Under the pieces are notes generated by a model, which made no database searches, had not been told where the DNA came from, and saw nothing but the letters and a program-made list of their open reading frames with translations. A program made the translations under genes and the position numbers. 64,000 nt of DNA from Trematomus loennbergii (lineage: Eukaryota; Chordata; Actinopteri; Perciformes; Nototheniidae): the NCBI GenBank assembly GCA_012861695.1, contig JAAOOA010000173.1:190001-254000 (forward strand), in the 5' to 3' direction. This document shows positions 48,277 to 57,778 of the stretch, piece after piece; position 1 is the first letter of the stretch, and the number at the start of each line of letters is the position of its first letter.

Positions 48277-48466
48277 AACTGTATACCCCGGATAGGCTCT
48301 TTGTTTTGTTTAAATGTATACCCGTTTATCTAGGCCCTTTTTGTTTTGTTTTATGTATACATGTCACACTGTAGGACTGCGGGAAACGATATTTTGATAT
48401 TTCTGGATGTATAACACATGTAGAATTTTTGACAATAAAGCTGACTTTGACTTTGACTTTGACTTA
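48277..48466 (+). mobile_element. Retrotransposon 3' end with (CTTTGA)n tail
   Basis: Ends TTGACAATAAAGCTGACTTT followed by GACTTTGACTTTGACTT, a hexanucleotide tail typical of a non-LTR element or partner SINE. No coding region remains. Confidence 0.6.
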
Positions 48467-48470
48467 ATTC

Positions 48471-48560
48471 AGAATCAGAATCAGAAAACAGAATCGGTTT
48501 TATTACCAAGTAGGTTTACACATTTGCTCTGGTGTAAATGTTGCATTCAAAGACACGGAA
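48471..48560 (-). mobile_element. Retrotransposon 3' end, inverted (CAGAATCAGAATC family)
   Basis: Starts TTCAGAATCAGAATCAGAAA and continues CGGTTTTATTACCAAGTAGG. A related inverted copy lies at 59247-59340 (AGAATCAGAAACAGGTTTAT). It abuts the preceding + element tail to tail. Confidence 0.6.
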
Positions 48561-48754
48561 AGGAGCAACAAATACTACTTTTATAAAAGCAATGTGTGTT
48601 TGTGAAACATACTTGACAACAAACCTGATACAGGACATTTCTGTGTTCAGTTTTGTTTCAGTATAAACCAGCACAGAGTGATACCTCTTCTCACACACTT
48701 TTCTCTCTCTCTCTCTGTGTGTAAAGCTCTCCGGATAAAGATAGAGAGAAACGG

Positions 48755-48766
48755 TGCGCATGCGCC
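48755..48766. promoter_or_regulatory. NRF1-type site
   Basis: TGCGCATGCGCC, containing the palindrome GCGCATGCGC, fits the NRF1 consensus. It lies about 275 bp upstream of the irf2bp2 start codon. Confidence 0.6.
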
Positions 48767-48826
48767 CTCAGGGGTCTTCGAAGAAAAATCCAGTAAATAG
48801 AACCTGGAGCCCGAGAGTGTCGGCGC

Positions 48827-48834
48827 TGACGTCA
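48827..48834. promoter_or_regulatory. CRE (TGACGTCA)
   Basis: A perfect palindromic CREB/ATF site about 200 bp upstream of the start codon, in a CpG-containing context. Confidence 0.6.
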
Positions 48835-48920
48835 CGGCCCTACATTGAGAGAGCTCGAGCTGAATTGTAAGCACGAGCTTCAGACGGAGGCGCGCGGAGG
48901 CGAAGGACACAACTACTGCC

Positions 48921-48932
48921 ATGAAGGTGTGA
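48921..48932 (+). other. Minimal upstream ORF (M-K-V-stop)
   Basis: ATG AAG GTG TGA occurs 109 nt upstream of the irf2bp2 stop-free main frame's ATG. Its context GCCATGA is better than that of the main start. It counts only if transcription begins upstream of it, which is inferred. Uses: a short uORF can lower main-ORF translation. Confidence 0.45.
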
Positions 48933-49040
48933 CTGCTGATCTGTAAAGGAGGGAAATAAAACATTTTTTAATTTTTATTTGGTGATTATTTCTTCAAACA
49001 GACCGACATTTTGGAGAGTTTTGCATCCGATTTTTACAGC

Positions 49041-49824
49041 ATGTCCTCCGCGGCGGTCGCTGCCTCCAGAAGGCAGTCCTGCTATCTGTGTGATTTACCC
49101 CGCATGCCATGGGCCATGATCTGGGATTTTACCGAGGCCGTGTGCCGCGGATGCGTCAACTACGAGGGCGCAGACCGGATTGAGTTTGTGATCGAGACGG
49201 CGCGGCAGCTGAAAAGAGCGCACGGTTTCCAGGATGGTAGATCTCCTGGACCGGGGAAGAACCACCACCAGCAGCAGCAGCACCACCACCAACAACAACA
49301 CGAAAAGATGAACCACCAGGCTGCAGGAGGACCAGGAGACCCGGGTTCGCGTCCCCCGCAGCCGCTGGACCGATACCCGCTGTCCGACCGGCCGCCGCGC
49401 CTCGGACCGGAGTACCAGGGTGGAGGAAGGCAAGCAAACGGCCTCCCTTTACCGAATGGGTTTCCAAAACCAGACGAGCCTCCAGAGCTGAACCGACAGA
49501 GCCCAAACCCGCGCAGGACTAGCACGGTTCCTCCCAACCTGGTGCCTTTGGTGAACGGCGGTATACCGACCATTCATCCGCTGAACGGCCGCCCTCAGAT
49601 GGGTCTGGCCGGGGTGCTGGCCGCGCCTGGGGAGCAGAAGGAGATGAAACACAGGCCGGATAGTCTGCAGGACATGTCTGACAGCCACAAGGAGTGGATA
49701 GGCAAAGGCAAAACAGTGAGGGACCTGATGGCGCTGCACACTTTCGACAGCAGGTTTAAGAAGGACCACGCCGCCATGCAGAGGGTGATGGGATATGAGA
49801 CCAGTGCCACTTCCTCAAAAACAG
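49041..49824 (+). CDS. irf2bp2: IRF2BP2 coding exon 1 (N-terminal zinc finger)
   Basis: Interferon regulatory factor 2-binding protein 2 is a nuclear co-regulator that works with IRF2 and other factors. This exon gives residues 1-261 plus one base of codon 262. The N-terminal C4 zinc finger is intact: C14, C17, C35 and C38 in [19 protein letters not shown] and [18 protein letters not shown] His/Gln-rich run follows (about residues 75-87), then the conserved phrase [21 protein letters not shown] chose the ATG at 49041, giving [12 protein letters not shown], because vertebrate IRF2BP2 proteins begin a few residues before [10 protein letters not shown]; the frame is open for ten codons upstream but has no ATG there. 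The exon ends AAAACAG at a GTATAG donor (49825). Paralogue a or b of the fish duplication is not resolved. IRF2BPL, its relative, is intronless, which argues against that identity. Confidence 0.93.
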
Positions 49825-49863
49825 GTATAGGAACTATTCCTGGGTTTTCTTTCCTGGATACAG

Positions 49864-50396
49864 CAGTGGGGAGAGGTGGAAGAAGTACTCAGATACTGTA
49901 CTTAAGTAAAAGTAGAAGTACCATAGTGGGAATACTCTGCTACAAGTAAAAGTCCTGCAATCAAAATGTTACTCTTGTAAAAGTAGAAAAGTATTATCAT
50001 CAATATAATAAAAGTACCAAAAGTAAAATAAGTCATTATGCAGATTGGCCATTTCAGAATAATATAGGCTATATGATATTTTGATTATCATTAATGTATT
50101 TATCAAAGCTGGTAAAGGTGCAGCTAGTTTTAATGACTCTGTATACTGCAGGTAGCTTGTGATTTTTTTTACTCCAGGTGTAACTAAAGTCTTGAAAGAG
50201 TTGATTATGTTTCACCTCATTAATCTAAATCTGCATAGTAACTAAAGGTATTAAATAATGTAGTATTTGGCTATAGTGTGGTAAAAGTAAAAATGAGCAA
50301 AACGTTAAAATACTCTAGTAAAGAAAAGTATCTCAAAGTGTTAAGTGCAGGACTTGAGTAAATGTACTTAACTACTTTATGCCCCTGCAGCTATAG
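49864..50396. mobile_element. hAT-type non-autonomous element in the irf2bp2 intron
   Basis: Left end CAGTGGGGAGAGGTGGAAG and AAGTACTCAGATACTGTACT; right end CTTGAGTAAATGTACTTAAC then CCCCTGCAG. The interior matches the copies at 8054, 47735 and 57779. The termini are too decayed to show a target duplication. It begins about 40 bp inside the donor. Confidence 0.65.
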
Positions 50397-50707
50397 GACT
50401 ATTTCTGTGTTTTTTCCTTCTTCCCAGCAGTGGGATATGTTCAATTGGCATGCTCCTTTAAAAACAGGAACCTAATAGCCCTGGTATTATGTGTCAGCAC
50501 ATTGTACGCATGCTGCTGACATGCTGGGTAATGCCACGCTGCTGAAATGGCCTCGTTCACCTCTGTGCACGAGGAGGTTTGGCAAAGAACAGCAGCAACA
50601 TAAACAAAGCTTTATTCAGTGTGTGTGTGTGTGTGTGGAGAAATGTCCTGTGTTTCATTATTCACAGAGCAGCATGCTGGAGTGTTTGTGTGTAGTGTGG
50701 TTGTGTT

Positions 50708-50824
50708 GGATTCAAGATTCAAAGGTTTTATTGTCATATGCACAAAGCTACAGTGTAGAAATGGCAATGAAATTCTTCTGACCTGAGCTCCTCCAACAAT
50801 GCAACGTGTATAATAAAAAAAATA
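50708..50824 (-). mobile_element. Retrotransposon 3' UTR fragment beside the exon 2 acceptor
   Basis: Starts TTCAAGATTCAAAGGTTTTA, contains ATATGCACAAAGCTACAGTG and GAGCTCCTCCAACAATGCAA, and ends in an A-rich run at 50814-50822. It stops about 33 nt before the splice acceptor, so it may contribute the branch-point region. Confidence 0.72.
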
Positions 50825-50857
50825 CGTGTTAACCCTCTTCCTCTTCCTCTTCCTCAG

Positions 50858-51597
50858 ACAGGGGAAAGCACCCTCGCAGCATGAAGAGGAAAGCGTCCCC
50901 AGAGCCAGACGGTGAAGGCAGTGCCCCCAAAATGAACGGTGGTGACGGCCAGCAGTGGCACCCCTCGCCCTCTGAGATCCTAAAAATGCCCCCAGCCGCC
51001 CATCCAGGTTTCTCCTCCGCTCCCCCCTCCACCATCTCCCCTCACTCCCACTCCCGCACCACGCCCCCAGAAGTCGCCACAGCCCAAAACGGCCAGTCCC
51101 CGATGGCGGCACTTATCCTCGCCACGGATAACGCGGGAAACACGGGATCACCGAAAGACGGAAACCAGGTTCACTCCACCACCACAGCGGGGGCGCGGCG
51201 GAACAGCGGCAGCCCCCTGTCGCCCTCCTCCGCCTCTCAGAGGAGGTTGGCACAGAGGGAGGGGTCAGTGAGCGCCGTCCCCTCCGCTCTGGACCCCATG
51301 CAGAGCGCCCCAGACTCTTCTGTGCCGCCGGGCAGCGTGCCGCTCTGCTGCACTCTGTGCCACGAGCGGCTCGAGGACACTCACTTCGTCCAGTGCCCGT
51401 CGATCCCCTCGCACAAGTTCTGCTTCCCGTGTTCCCGGGAGAGCATCAAGCAGCAGGGCGCCACCGGGGAGGTGTACTGTCCGAGCGGAGAGAGGTGCCC
51501 GCTGGTCGGCTCCAACGTGCCCTGGGCCTTCATGCAGGGGGAAATAGCCACCATCTTGGCCGGGGACATAAAAGTAAAAAAGGAGCGGGACCCTTGA
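50858..51597 (+). CDS. irf2bp2: IRF2BP2 coding exon 2 (nuclear signal and RING-type finger)
   Basis: Completes codon 262 and gives residues 263-507 followed by TGA at 51595-51597. [12 protein letters not shown] near residue 271 corresponds to the nuclear-localisation and phosphorylation segment of mammalian IRF2BP2. A low-complexity Ser/Pro-rich middle contains the conserved [17 protein letters not shown]. The C-terminal RING-type finger (about 425-476) has its cysteines and histidine in place: [26 protein letters not shown] and [11 protein letters not shown], that is C426, C429, C441, H447, C450, C453, C469, C475. The tail [20 protein letters not shown] and KKERDP is nearly identical to vertebrate orthologues. 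At 507 residues it is shorter than the human protein of about 587, the difference lying in the low-complexity middle. The finger binds partner factors such as IRF2 in the mammalian proteins, known from the family rather than shown here. Confidence 0.95.
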
Positions 51598-52085
51598 AAT
51601 TGTTCACCAGTTGTTTTTCTGGATTTCTTTTTTCCCCTTTTGTAATCCGACTGCAGGACATACAGTAACACACACACGCCCCGATAATATAAATCATCCA
51701 GCAGGCCCCAGAGAGACGGACATGTACATATTGGACACAAGGGAAGTGTTATACTTCGTTAACATGGCTGTATAATTTTTTTTTTTTCTTTTTCAATACA
51801 TTGTGTTTCTATATTTTTGAAGATGAAAAGGTATGTACTCTTCATAACAGGCTCTTCCCCGCCCCATCACACTTGTTTCTTTTCAGTCGTTGGTGTACTT
51901 TAAGTCTGGAGACAGTCCTGTCCAACATAGAATGTGACTAATCTGAGCACTTGGCAAAAAATAATAAAAAAAAAACAAAGAAAAAATGCTTCTAGCTGTA
52001 CATGTATGCACTTGTTTAAGAAAAGAACTTGCCAAATACAGTTTCAGACCTTGTAATAATACCTCTAGTGTCTCTGTGGTTTTGC
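51598..52085 (+). other. irf2bp2 3' UTR (limits approximate)
   Basis: AT-rich sequence after the stop, with runs of T (51777-51787) and A. A polyadenylation-type AATAAA lies at 51963-51968. The block 51990-52080 (CTAGCTGTACATGTATGCAC, AGAACTTGCCAAATACAG) is unique and non-repetitive and may still be transcribed past that signal. The true end is not visible. Confidence 0.5.
51963..51968 (+). terminator. Candidate polyadenylation signal AATAAA
   Basis: AATAAA in an A-rich run, 366 nt after the irf2bp2 stop. A T/G-rich downstream element is weak, so a later site may be used. Confidence 0.4.
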
Positions 52086-52751
52086 TTATTTTCCATAATC
52101 AGTGAGCCAGGAGTTGGTTGGAGAGTCATGGTTGTGATTCAGCCATGATGCAATACCTTCCAACAGGAACAAACCGGCTTCCAGGGAAGAGTGGGTGGAA
52201 GAAAAGTCAAGGAGATAGAGGGAGGAGGAGGGGGTGAAGGCCGGAGTAGAAGTGTGTTGCATAAACGTTTCGTACAGTAAATCACACGTAGGCGGGCCGA
52301 GGTCGCTCGTTGCTTCGTGTCCTGCAAGAGCTGCGAGATAACAAGCGGCTAAAAATAGTCTGCCGTGGAAATACTCAGGCGTTTGTTGATGCGTCAAAAC
52401 GCTTCTGACAATATGTTGCTTCTGGATTGTCTCCTCACGTTGCTGACTAACAATCCCTCTTGGCACAGAATCAACCTGACAGCTCATCAGGCCTGTTTCC
52501 ATTTTTTTTTAAGAACAAATCTTGGCAGCATCTGTGTTGTTGACGGATCCCACGCCCTGCTTCCAGTGAAAGCATACAGGAGATGTGAGGTCATGAGTGG
52601 CGGTCCGCTGGGACAGTAACGATGGGTTCTTCACTGCTTTTTCCACTTAACTCGCTCTGTCACACTGTCTGGATGACGGAGGCGCCTCTGGGCTCTGTGT
52701 TGGGCCCCCAGGGGCTCCAGCATCACAACAAAGCTGCTTCATCTGACCAAA
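52086..52751. other. Unique spacer downstream of irf2bp2
   Basis: Unique, GC-balanced sequence with overlapping ORFs on both strands (52086-52619) and no recognisable domain. It may include alternative 3' UTR sequence. Confidence 0.35.
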
Positions 52752-53362
52752 TAGCTCCTGTCAGAGAGGATTTAGCTTAAATGTTGTTTTTTTGTCTTTC
52801 TTCTTATCCAAATGGCACATATTTGGCTTATTTTAGCCAAAGTACTCTACATATTGTGGTTCTTTCACTTGTGGACATTCTCTCTCCGTCACATTCGGCT
52901 GGTTTTGACAAAATGGCTTCGTCAGAGGATTTAGCTACGTTTATTTGATCCAAACGGTGCATATTTGTCTTATTTTTTTATTCTACATAGTGTGGTTCTT
53001 TCACTTGTGGATATTCTCCATCCTTCACATTCGGCTGGTTTTGACAAAATGGCTTCTGTCAGAGAGGATTTGGCTAGTTTATTTTGTCTTATTTTATCCA
53101 AACGGTGCATATTGGCTTATTTTTGAGCTATTTTTAAGTCAATATTCCTCATAGTGTGATTCTTTCACTTGTGGATATTCTCTCTACGTCACATACGTCT
53201 GGTTTTGTCAAAATGGCTTCTGTCAGAGGATTTAGCTAAGTTTATTTAGTCTTTCTTTTATCCAAATGTTGCTTATTTCTGAGCTATTTTTAAGTGAATA
53301 TCCTACATAGTGTGATTCTTCACTTGTGGATATTCACTCTGCGTCACATTCGTCTGGTTTAG
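52752..53362. repeat. Tandem repeat, period about 138-163 bp, four copies
   Basis: The phrase TCAGAGAGGATTTAGCT or TCAGAGGATTTAGCT recurs near 52760, 52922, 53060 and 53223, with TTCTTTCACTTGTGGATATT and CACATTCGGCTGGTTTTGAC between. Copies are 80-90 percent alike by eye. The array is AT-rich and non-coding. Confidence 0.88.
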
Positions 53363-53714
53363 ACTTTAAAAATAACTTGAAGGGAGAAGCAGTACAGAGG
53401 GGCCCCTGCCTCAAAGTAGAGGGAGGATATAAATGCCTTGCTCAGGGGTCACGTGATCCTCGGTGGAATTCCTGAGTCACCGTCTAACCCCCCTCCCTCC
53501 CTTCTTCCTCTCTCTTTCTGTCTCCTCCCCCTCTCTGCTGCAATAACACGCCTTCCACTGTTCAAGGTTGATCACACAGAGCGGATGAATGGGGGTCTGT
53601 GTGTGTTTTTGCCGGGGCCCCCGCCGCTTTCAGAAACCATTCAGAGCTGCAGCCAGGAGAAAACGTTAACCCTTTCCTGGCTCTCTGGCTGCTTTCCTGC
53701 AAACTCTATCTGAG
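53363..53714. other. Unique spacer with pyrimidine tract
   Basis: A C/T-rich stretch (53487-53540) and unique sequence. The 91-codon ORF at 53438-53713 lacks any recognisable domain. Confidence 0.35.
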
Positions 53715-54525
53715 CACTGGCAGATTCAGGTTTCAGACCTGACGCATCTCATGGTGCATTTAAAGCTGAAAAACTAACTTTTTAATCATTTTTGAAAACT
53801 TTAAAGTTGCACAAAGTTAGCTGGAGTAAACTTTTAGTTTAGTTTATTTGTTTAGTTGTCAAGGACCATGTACAAAAAGAATATCAATCTCAGAGACAAG
53901 ATTCTTTGCACCAGACGCCAACAGTTTTACACTTTTAACACTTGTCCGATTTCAGGCTAAAATGTCAAATATAGTTTGATTCCAGCCTCTGACTTATGAG
54001 GATTTACCAATTGTTTCATATTATTATCAACTCAATATCCTTTAGGTTTTGGTTGGTAGAAAGAAAACAAGCACTTTATAAGAAGACACATTGGCATTTT
54101 CCACCTTAATCTGACGCTTTAGTTGATGACGCAATGGCTTAACAACTAACACAAACTCAAATGTTCACTGGCAGATTCAGGTTTCAAATATCCAGCTAAC
54201 TATTTCTTGATGCATTTCAAAACAAACTTTTCAATATTTTTGACTGTTTTAGTGACTCATTAGAGACAGTAACAGTTTTTGCAACACAAATATGTTCTCC
54301 ATATCTTTTTAGCTTTTTAATATGAACACATCCTAACAATTTTGGCAGATTTCAAGCAAAAACTTTAAATATTGATTGGTTCCAGCTTCTGATTTATGAT
54401 TATTTTACCTTTTTTCTCTGTTTGATGTAGTTATTAACTCATTACCTTTGGGTTTTATACTGTAGTAAAAAGAAAACAAGCACTTTATGAGAGGACACAA
54501 CACGCTGGCTTTTCCCACCATAACA
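53715..54525. repeat. Diverged tandem duplication, unit about 440 bp
   Basis: The pair starts with CACTGGCAGATTCAGGTTTCA near 53716 and again near 54168. Later landmarks repeat in order at a similar spacing: GATTCCAGCCTCTGACTTATG/GGTTCCAGCTTCTGATTTATG and AAAGAAAACAAGCACTTTAT near 54060 and 54470. The copies differ substantially, so the duplication is old. Confidence 0.85.
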
Positions 54526-56382
54526 TGGACACTTTTTCACCTAACAACAAAAACATACTTGAAAATAACCTTTAATTTTAGACTTTAAGAAAATATGTCA
54601 AACTGCTCAATAAATAAAATGGTAAAAACAGCCTTTAAACATCCAAAACATACTTTTTTTAGGGCTTTTACGAGTTTGGTCTCTTGCTGAGCCAGTGAGA
54701 TTAAATCAGTCTAGGTCAACAGACTATGAGCTCAGCATGCTTTTCATTATGTAACGTGTTTATTTGAAATGGATGAAATTCCTCTTTACTCTCCGTTGTA
54801 ACTGACTCTCTCTAAATCCAACATAAACTCTCAGGCATCCTGTTCAACACCACATAATCTCCTCCGTTAATGCCTAGGTTTTTTAATAGCAGTAAAACAT
54901 GTACTCCTTCAGTAAAAGACAAACTAACTGATAAGGAATGGTAGATCCTGCCAAAGTGAAGAATTACATTTCTCCAAACTTTAAAAACTTTTCAAATACT
55001 TTTATAGCTTTCACTATGTCTGACTTTAGCTGTTTTATTTGTAACAGGTGGGCAAACCTTAAATGTAAAACAGGTTTCTACAGTCACAAAACTACAGCTG
55101 TGAGATAAAGTACAAACCGTCCAACAGTAGAACACAATAATGTATGAATGGGGGAGTAGAAATCTCTGAATTTTGAGAATAAGGTTGTTTAATCAACCTT
55201 GTAGCTTGAGGTGAACTTACATGTTTTTTTAACTCAGTTTGTGAATCACCAGGGGCCCTTAAAGGGGTCTGAGAGCTCCCACTACAAAGCTCAACATGCC
55301 TTAATTTGAGTATTATTATTCTTTATTGAAAAGGAATGAAGACTCCCCCGACATTTTTCACTTTCACATTCCTTTACACAAACAACAAAAACTCCCAGAT
55401 GGGTTTAAAGCGCTGGTCGGTCGGCTGCTCCGTTTGAAGTCTGCCAGCCAATCAGACGGCCAATCTAAACCAGATCCAGACCTCCGCCCCCTCTCTCTCT
55501 CTCCCTTTGGCCGGTTCATCTTTGGCGTGAGGTCGTCCTCAGATTCCAGCCGAGCCAGCTCATTTCTTTTCATCTGTCAATGAAACTCAACACCCAGAAG
55601 GCCCGAAGAGCCAGTGGCCCGAGATTAATGGGTTTGTTCAAATTACGTGGCACAATCGGAGAGAAAAACTCTGGGTTTCTCCCCCCTTCCTGTTCCCCGT
55701 TCTCTCTCTCTGTTTGTTCAGCTGTCACTTGCCCAAAGCTCACCTCCTCCTCCTCCTCTTCCCTGACTCTGAAGTGCAGGATGGGGCTGGAGGAAACACG
55801 TCTTGAACAGCAAACACACAGCAAGCAGGAACATCAAACCTCAGCTGTTCTCACCTCAGTGAACACTGCCAACAACAACATGAGGAAAACACTGAAAATA
55901 CCCGCGATTTCATCACAACCGGCTGCAGACTCATACTGATATTTAACAAGGAATTACTCATTTTGAATTTCCCCTGATTGACCCCACTCCCATGGTGGTC
56001 GTGTTCGATTTGTTGCACACTTAATAAGGTGGGAAACTCGACCTGGAGGGCTTGTCTTGTTTAGAAAAGTGGAGTTAAACCATTTCACTAGAGGAAACAT
56101 TTTCTCATTTATGTCATCCTGTCCAAAGAATATACAAACACAAGTAATACACTGGTGTTGTGTTGCTGTTGCTATATCCTCTTGTACGGCCATGTTGGGG
56201 AAAATTAACTAAAGTTGCACTCAGAATGAATAGTGAGCAAAAAAGGTGGCACTTTCACTTTGGTTTAAATGTTTAAATGAATCTTAATTTGGACAAGAAG
56301 TGGAGGCCGTGCATACACAACAGCGAAATGGAGGAAAATATGAAACAACCAGTGCTCATGGTAAGTTGTACAATACATATAC
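54526..56382. other. Intergenic; candidate conserved block at 55400-55780
   Basis: The block 55400-55780 is GC-balanced, with ATTAATGGGTTTGTTCAAAT and TTTTCATCTGTCAATGA (a MEIS/PBX-like TGTCAA). It could be a regulatory element of irf2bp2, 4 kb downstream. Overlapping ORFs of 69-119 codons are on both strands with no domain, so they are not called genes. Confidence 0.35.
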
Positions 56383-56928
56383 ATTTGAAACGCTCTCCAT
56401 TGGACTCCTTAGTTTACTTCCCTAACATACATCATTATGGAACACTCACGCTTCTATTGGCTGGCGCTCCAACACATGATAGGCTGAGGGGCGGGACATC
56501 TCTAAGCGGTTGACCAATCACAACAGAGCCGGCCAGCTAACCAATCAGAGCAGACTGGGCTCTGGTTTTTATTATATTCTTGAAGATACATGTATCTATT
56601 AGCTATTGTTCCAGTCAAATGTCTTTGTTTTGAGCCTTGTATAGAGTCCATTCAATAGAATACTTTTGACTTTATTTGTGCCTGTAATACTTATATACTT
56701 TTACTTGAACTTAAGTAAGGTTTGAAATATAGGACATTTGCTTTTAGGGTAGTATTTTAACATCGTGTTGAGGTCCTCAACCTGCCAGCTTGACATTTCT
56801 CTGCCGTCACGTGGCCGACCATGCTGCTAGACATTAGCAACAAGTGCTCCCCCCCAATAAAGAGCTTTTTGAACATTAAAGCATGGAGACATGTCAACCT
56901 GGAAATGAACATAATATGTCCTCTTTAA
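56383..56928 (-). mobile_element. Family A MITE, reverse, interrupted by a copy of its own flank
   Basis: Left part 56383-56567 carries CCATTGGACTCCTTAGTTTA, CTTCTATTGGCTGGCGCTCC and GGCCAGCTAACCAATCAGAG. The right end 56858-56928 carries AAAGAGCTTTTTGAACATTA and ends at TTAA 56925-56928. The middle of the element (the TCAGACAGAGGGTG and CTGCAGCACAGG blocks) is missing, replaced by about 290 bp whose right part matches 56993-57182. Confidence 0.8.
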
Positions 56929-57182
56929 TGCTGCAGTAATATTAACCCAGAAACATCACAATAGTAAAACACAGAGGCAACATTTAACTGCACATACTTT
57001 TAACTTTATTTGTGCCTATAATACTTACATACTTTTACTTTAACTATAGTAAGGTTTGAAATGCAGGATTTTTACTTTTAGTGAAGTATTTTAACATCAA
57101 GTTAATGTCCTCAACTGCCAGCTTTACATTTCTGTGCCGTCACGTGGCCGACCATGCTGCTAGACATTAGCAACAAGTGCTC
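56660..57182. repeat. Duplicated block (about 190 bp) at 56660-56850 and 56993-57182
   Basis: Shared phrases in order: CTTTATTTGTGCCTGTAATA/CTTTATTTGTGCCTATAATA, AGTAAGGTTTGAAAT, TTTTAACATC, GCCGTCACGTGGCCGACCAT, GCTGCTAGACATTAGCAACA and AGTGCTCCCCCCC. The first copy lies inside the MITE, the second just outside it. Confidence 0.9.
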
Positions 57183-57455
57183 CCCCCCCACAACATGCTG
57201 CTCTCCAATGCTGCGCTTCAGGGTTTAGGGTGGGGTGTTTACCCTGTGCCCCCGGGTCATTGTGTCCAAACGAGCGGCTCACACACACCCCGAGCCTCTC
57301 TTCATCTGGAGTGTGTCCAAATCCAAACGCTGTTCAAAAGGTCAGCCCGCCCCCGCATGAAAAACGACCCCAGCTCAGGAACATGCTGCAGTTTCACAAT
57401 GATCGGCCCCCGCCACGTCAGCACTTTCCCAAATCTGCCCCGGGGCTTTAAAGAC
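57183..57455. other. Unique GC-rich spacer
   Basis: GC-rich and non-repetitive (57230-57450), no recognised gene. A 168-codon frame runs from here into the CA tract and is considered an artefact. Confidence 0.35.
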
Positions 57456-57655
<200 letters not shown>

Positions 57656-57778
57656 CCAGTGTGTGCAGTGTCAATACAGATGACTGTACTGATAGATTTG
57701 TCCTTCTGCTCGGATTGTAAATACTTTCAAATACCAACATTTCCCTTAAACATACAGTAGGTTTATTAGACCAAGAAA

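Larger units (their letters stand above)
48740..48910 (+). promoter_or_regulatory. Putative irf2bp2 promoter, GC-rich, TATA-less
   Basis: GC-richer than its surroundings, with many CpGs, an NRF1-type palindrome and a perfect CRE, all within 300 bp upstream of the irf2bp2 ATG. No TATA box is evident. The transcription start site cannot be fixed from sequence alone, so the limits are approximate. Confidence 0.6.
49825..50857 (+). other. irf2bp2 intron, 1033 bp, phase 1
   Basis: Donor GTATAG, acceptor preceded by the pyrimidine tract CTCTTCCTCTTCCTCTTCCTCAG. Joining leaves codon 262 as G|AC (Asp) and keeps the frame. A second AG at 50860-50861 would break the frame. Most of the intron is a hAT-type element plus a retrotransposon 3' UTR fragment. 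Confidence 0.85.

Noticed and set aside
48940..49002. Small 5' UTR intron ending at AAACAG before the start codon
   Set aside because: The nearest plausible donor (GTAAAG near 48942) would give an intron of about 60 bp, below the usual fish minimum; no stronger donor was evident.
49095..49810. Minus-strand ORFs of 71-137 residues over irf2bp2 exon 1
   Set aside because: Shadows of the GC-rich coding strand; composition follows codon bias of the + frame and no domain is seen.
49011..49949. 312-residue frame over irf2bp2 exon 1 starting at TTG
   Set aside because: The first ten codons have no ATG and the last 41 codons run through the GTATAG donor into transposon sequence. The real exon is 49041-49824.
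55326..55939. Overlapping ORFs of 85 and 119 residues
   Set aside because: ORFs lie on both strands over the same DNA with no domain or conserved motif; more consistent with a GC-balanced non-coding patch.
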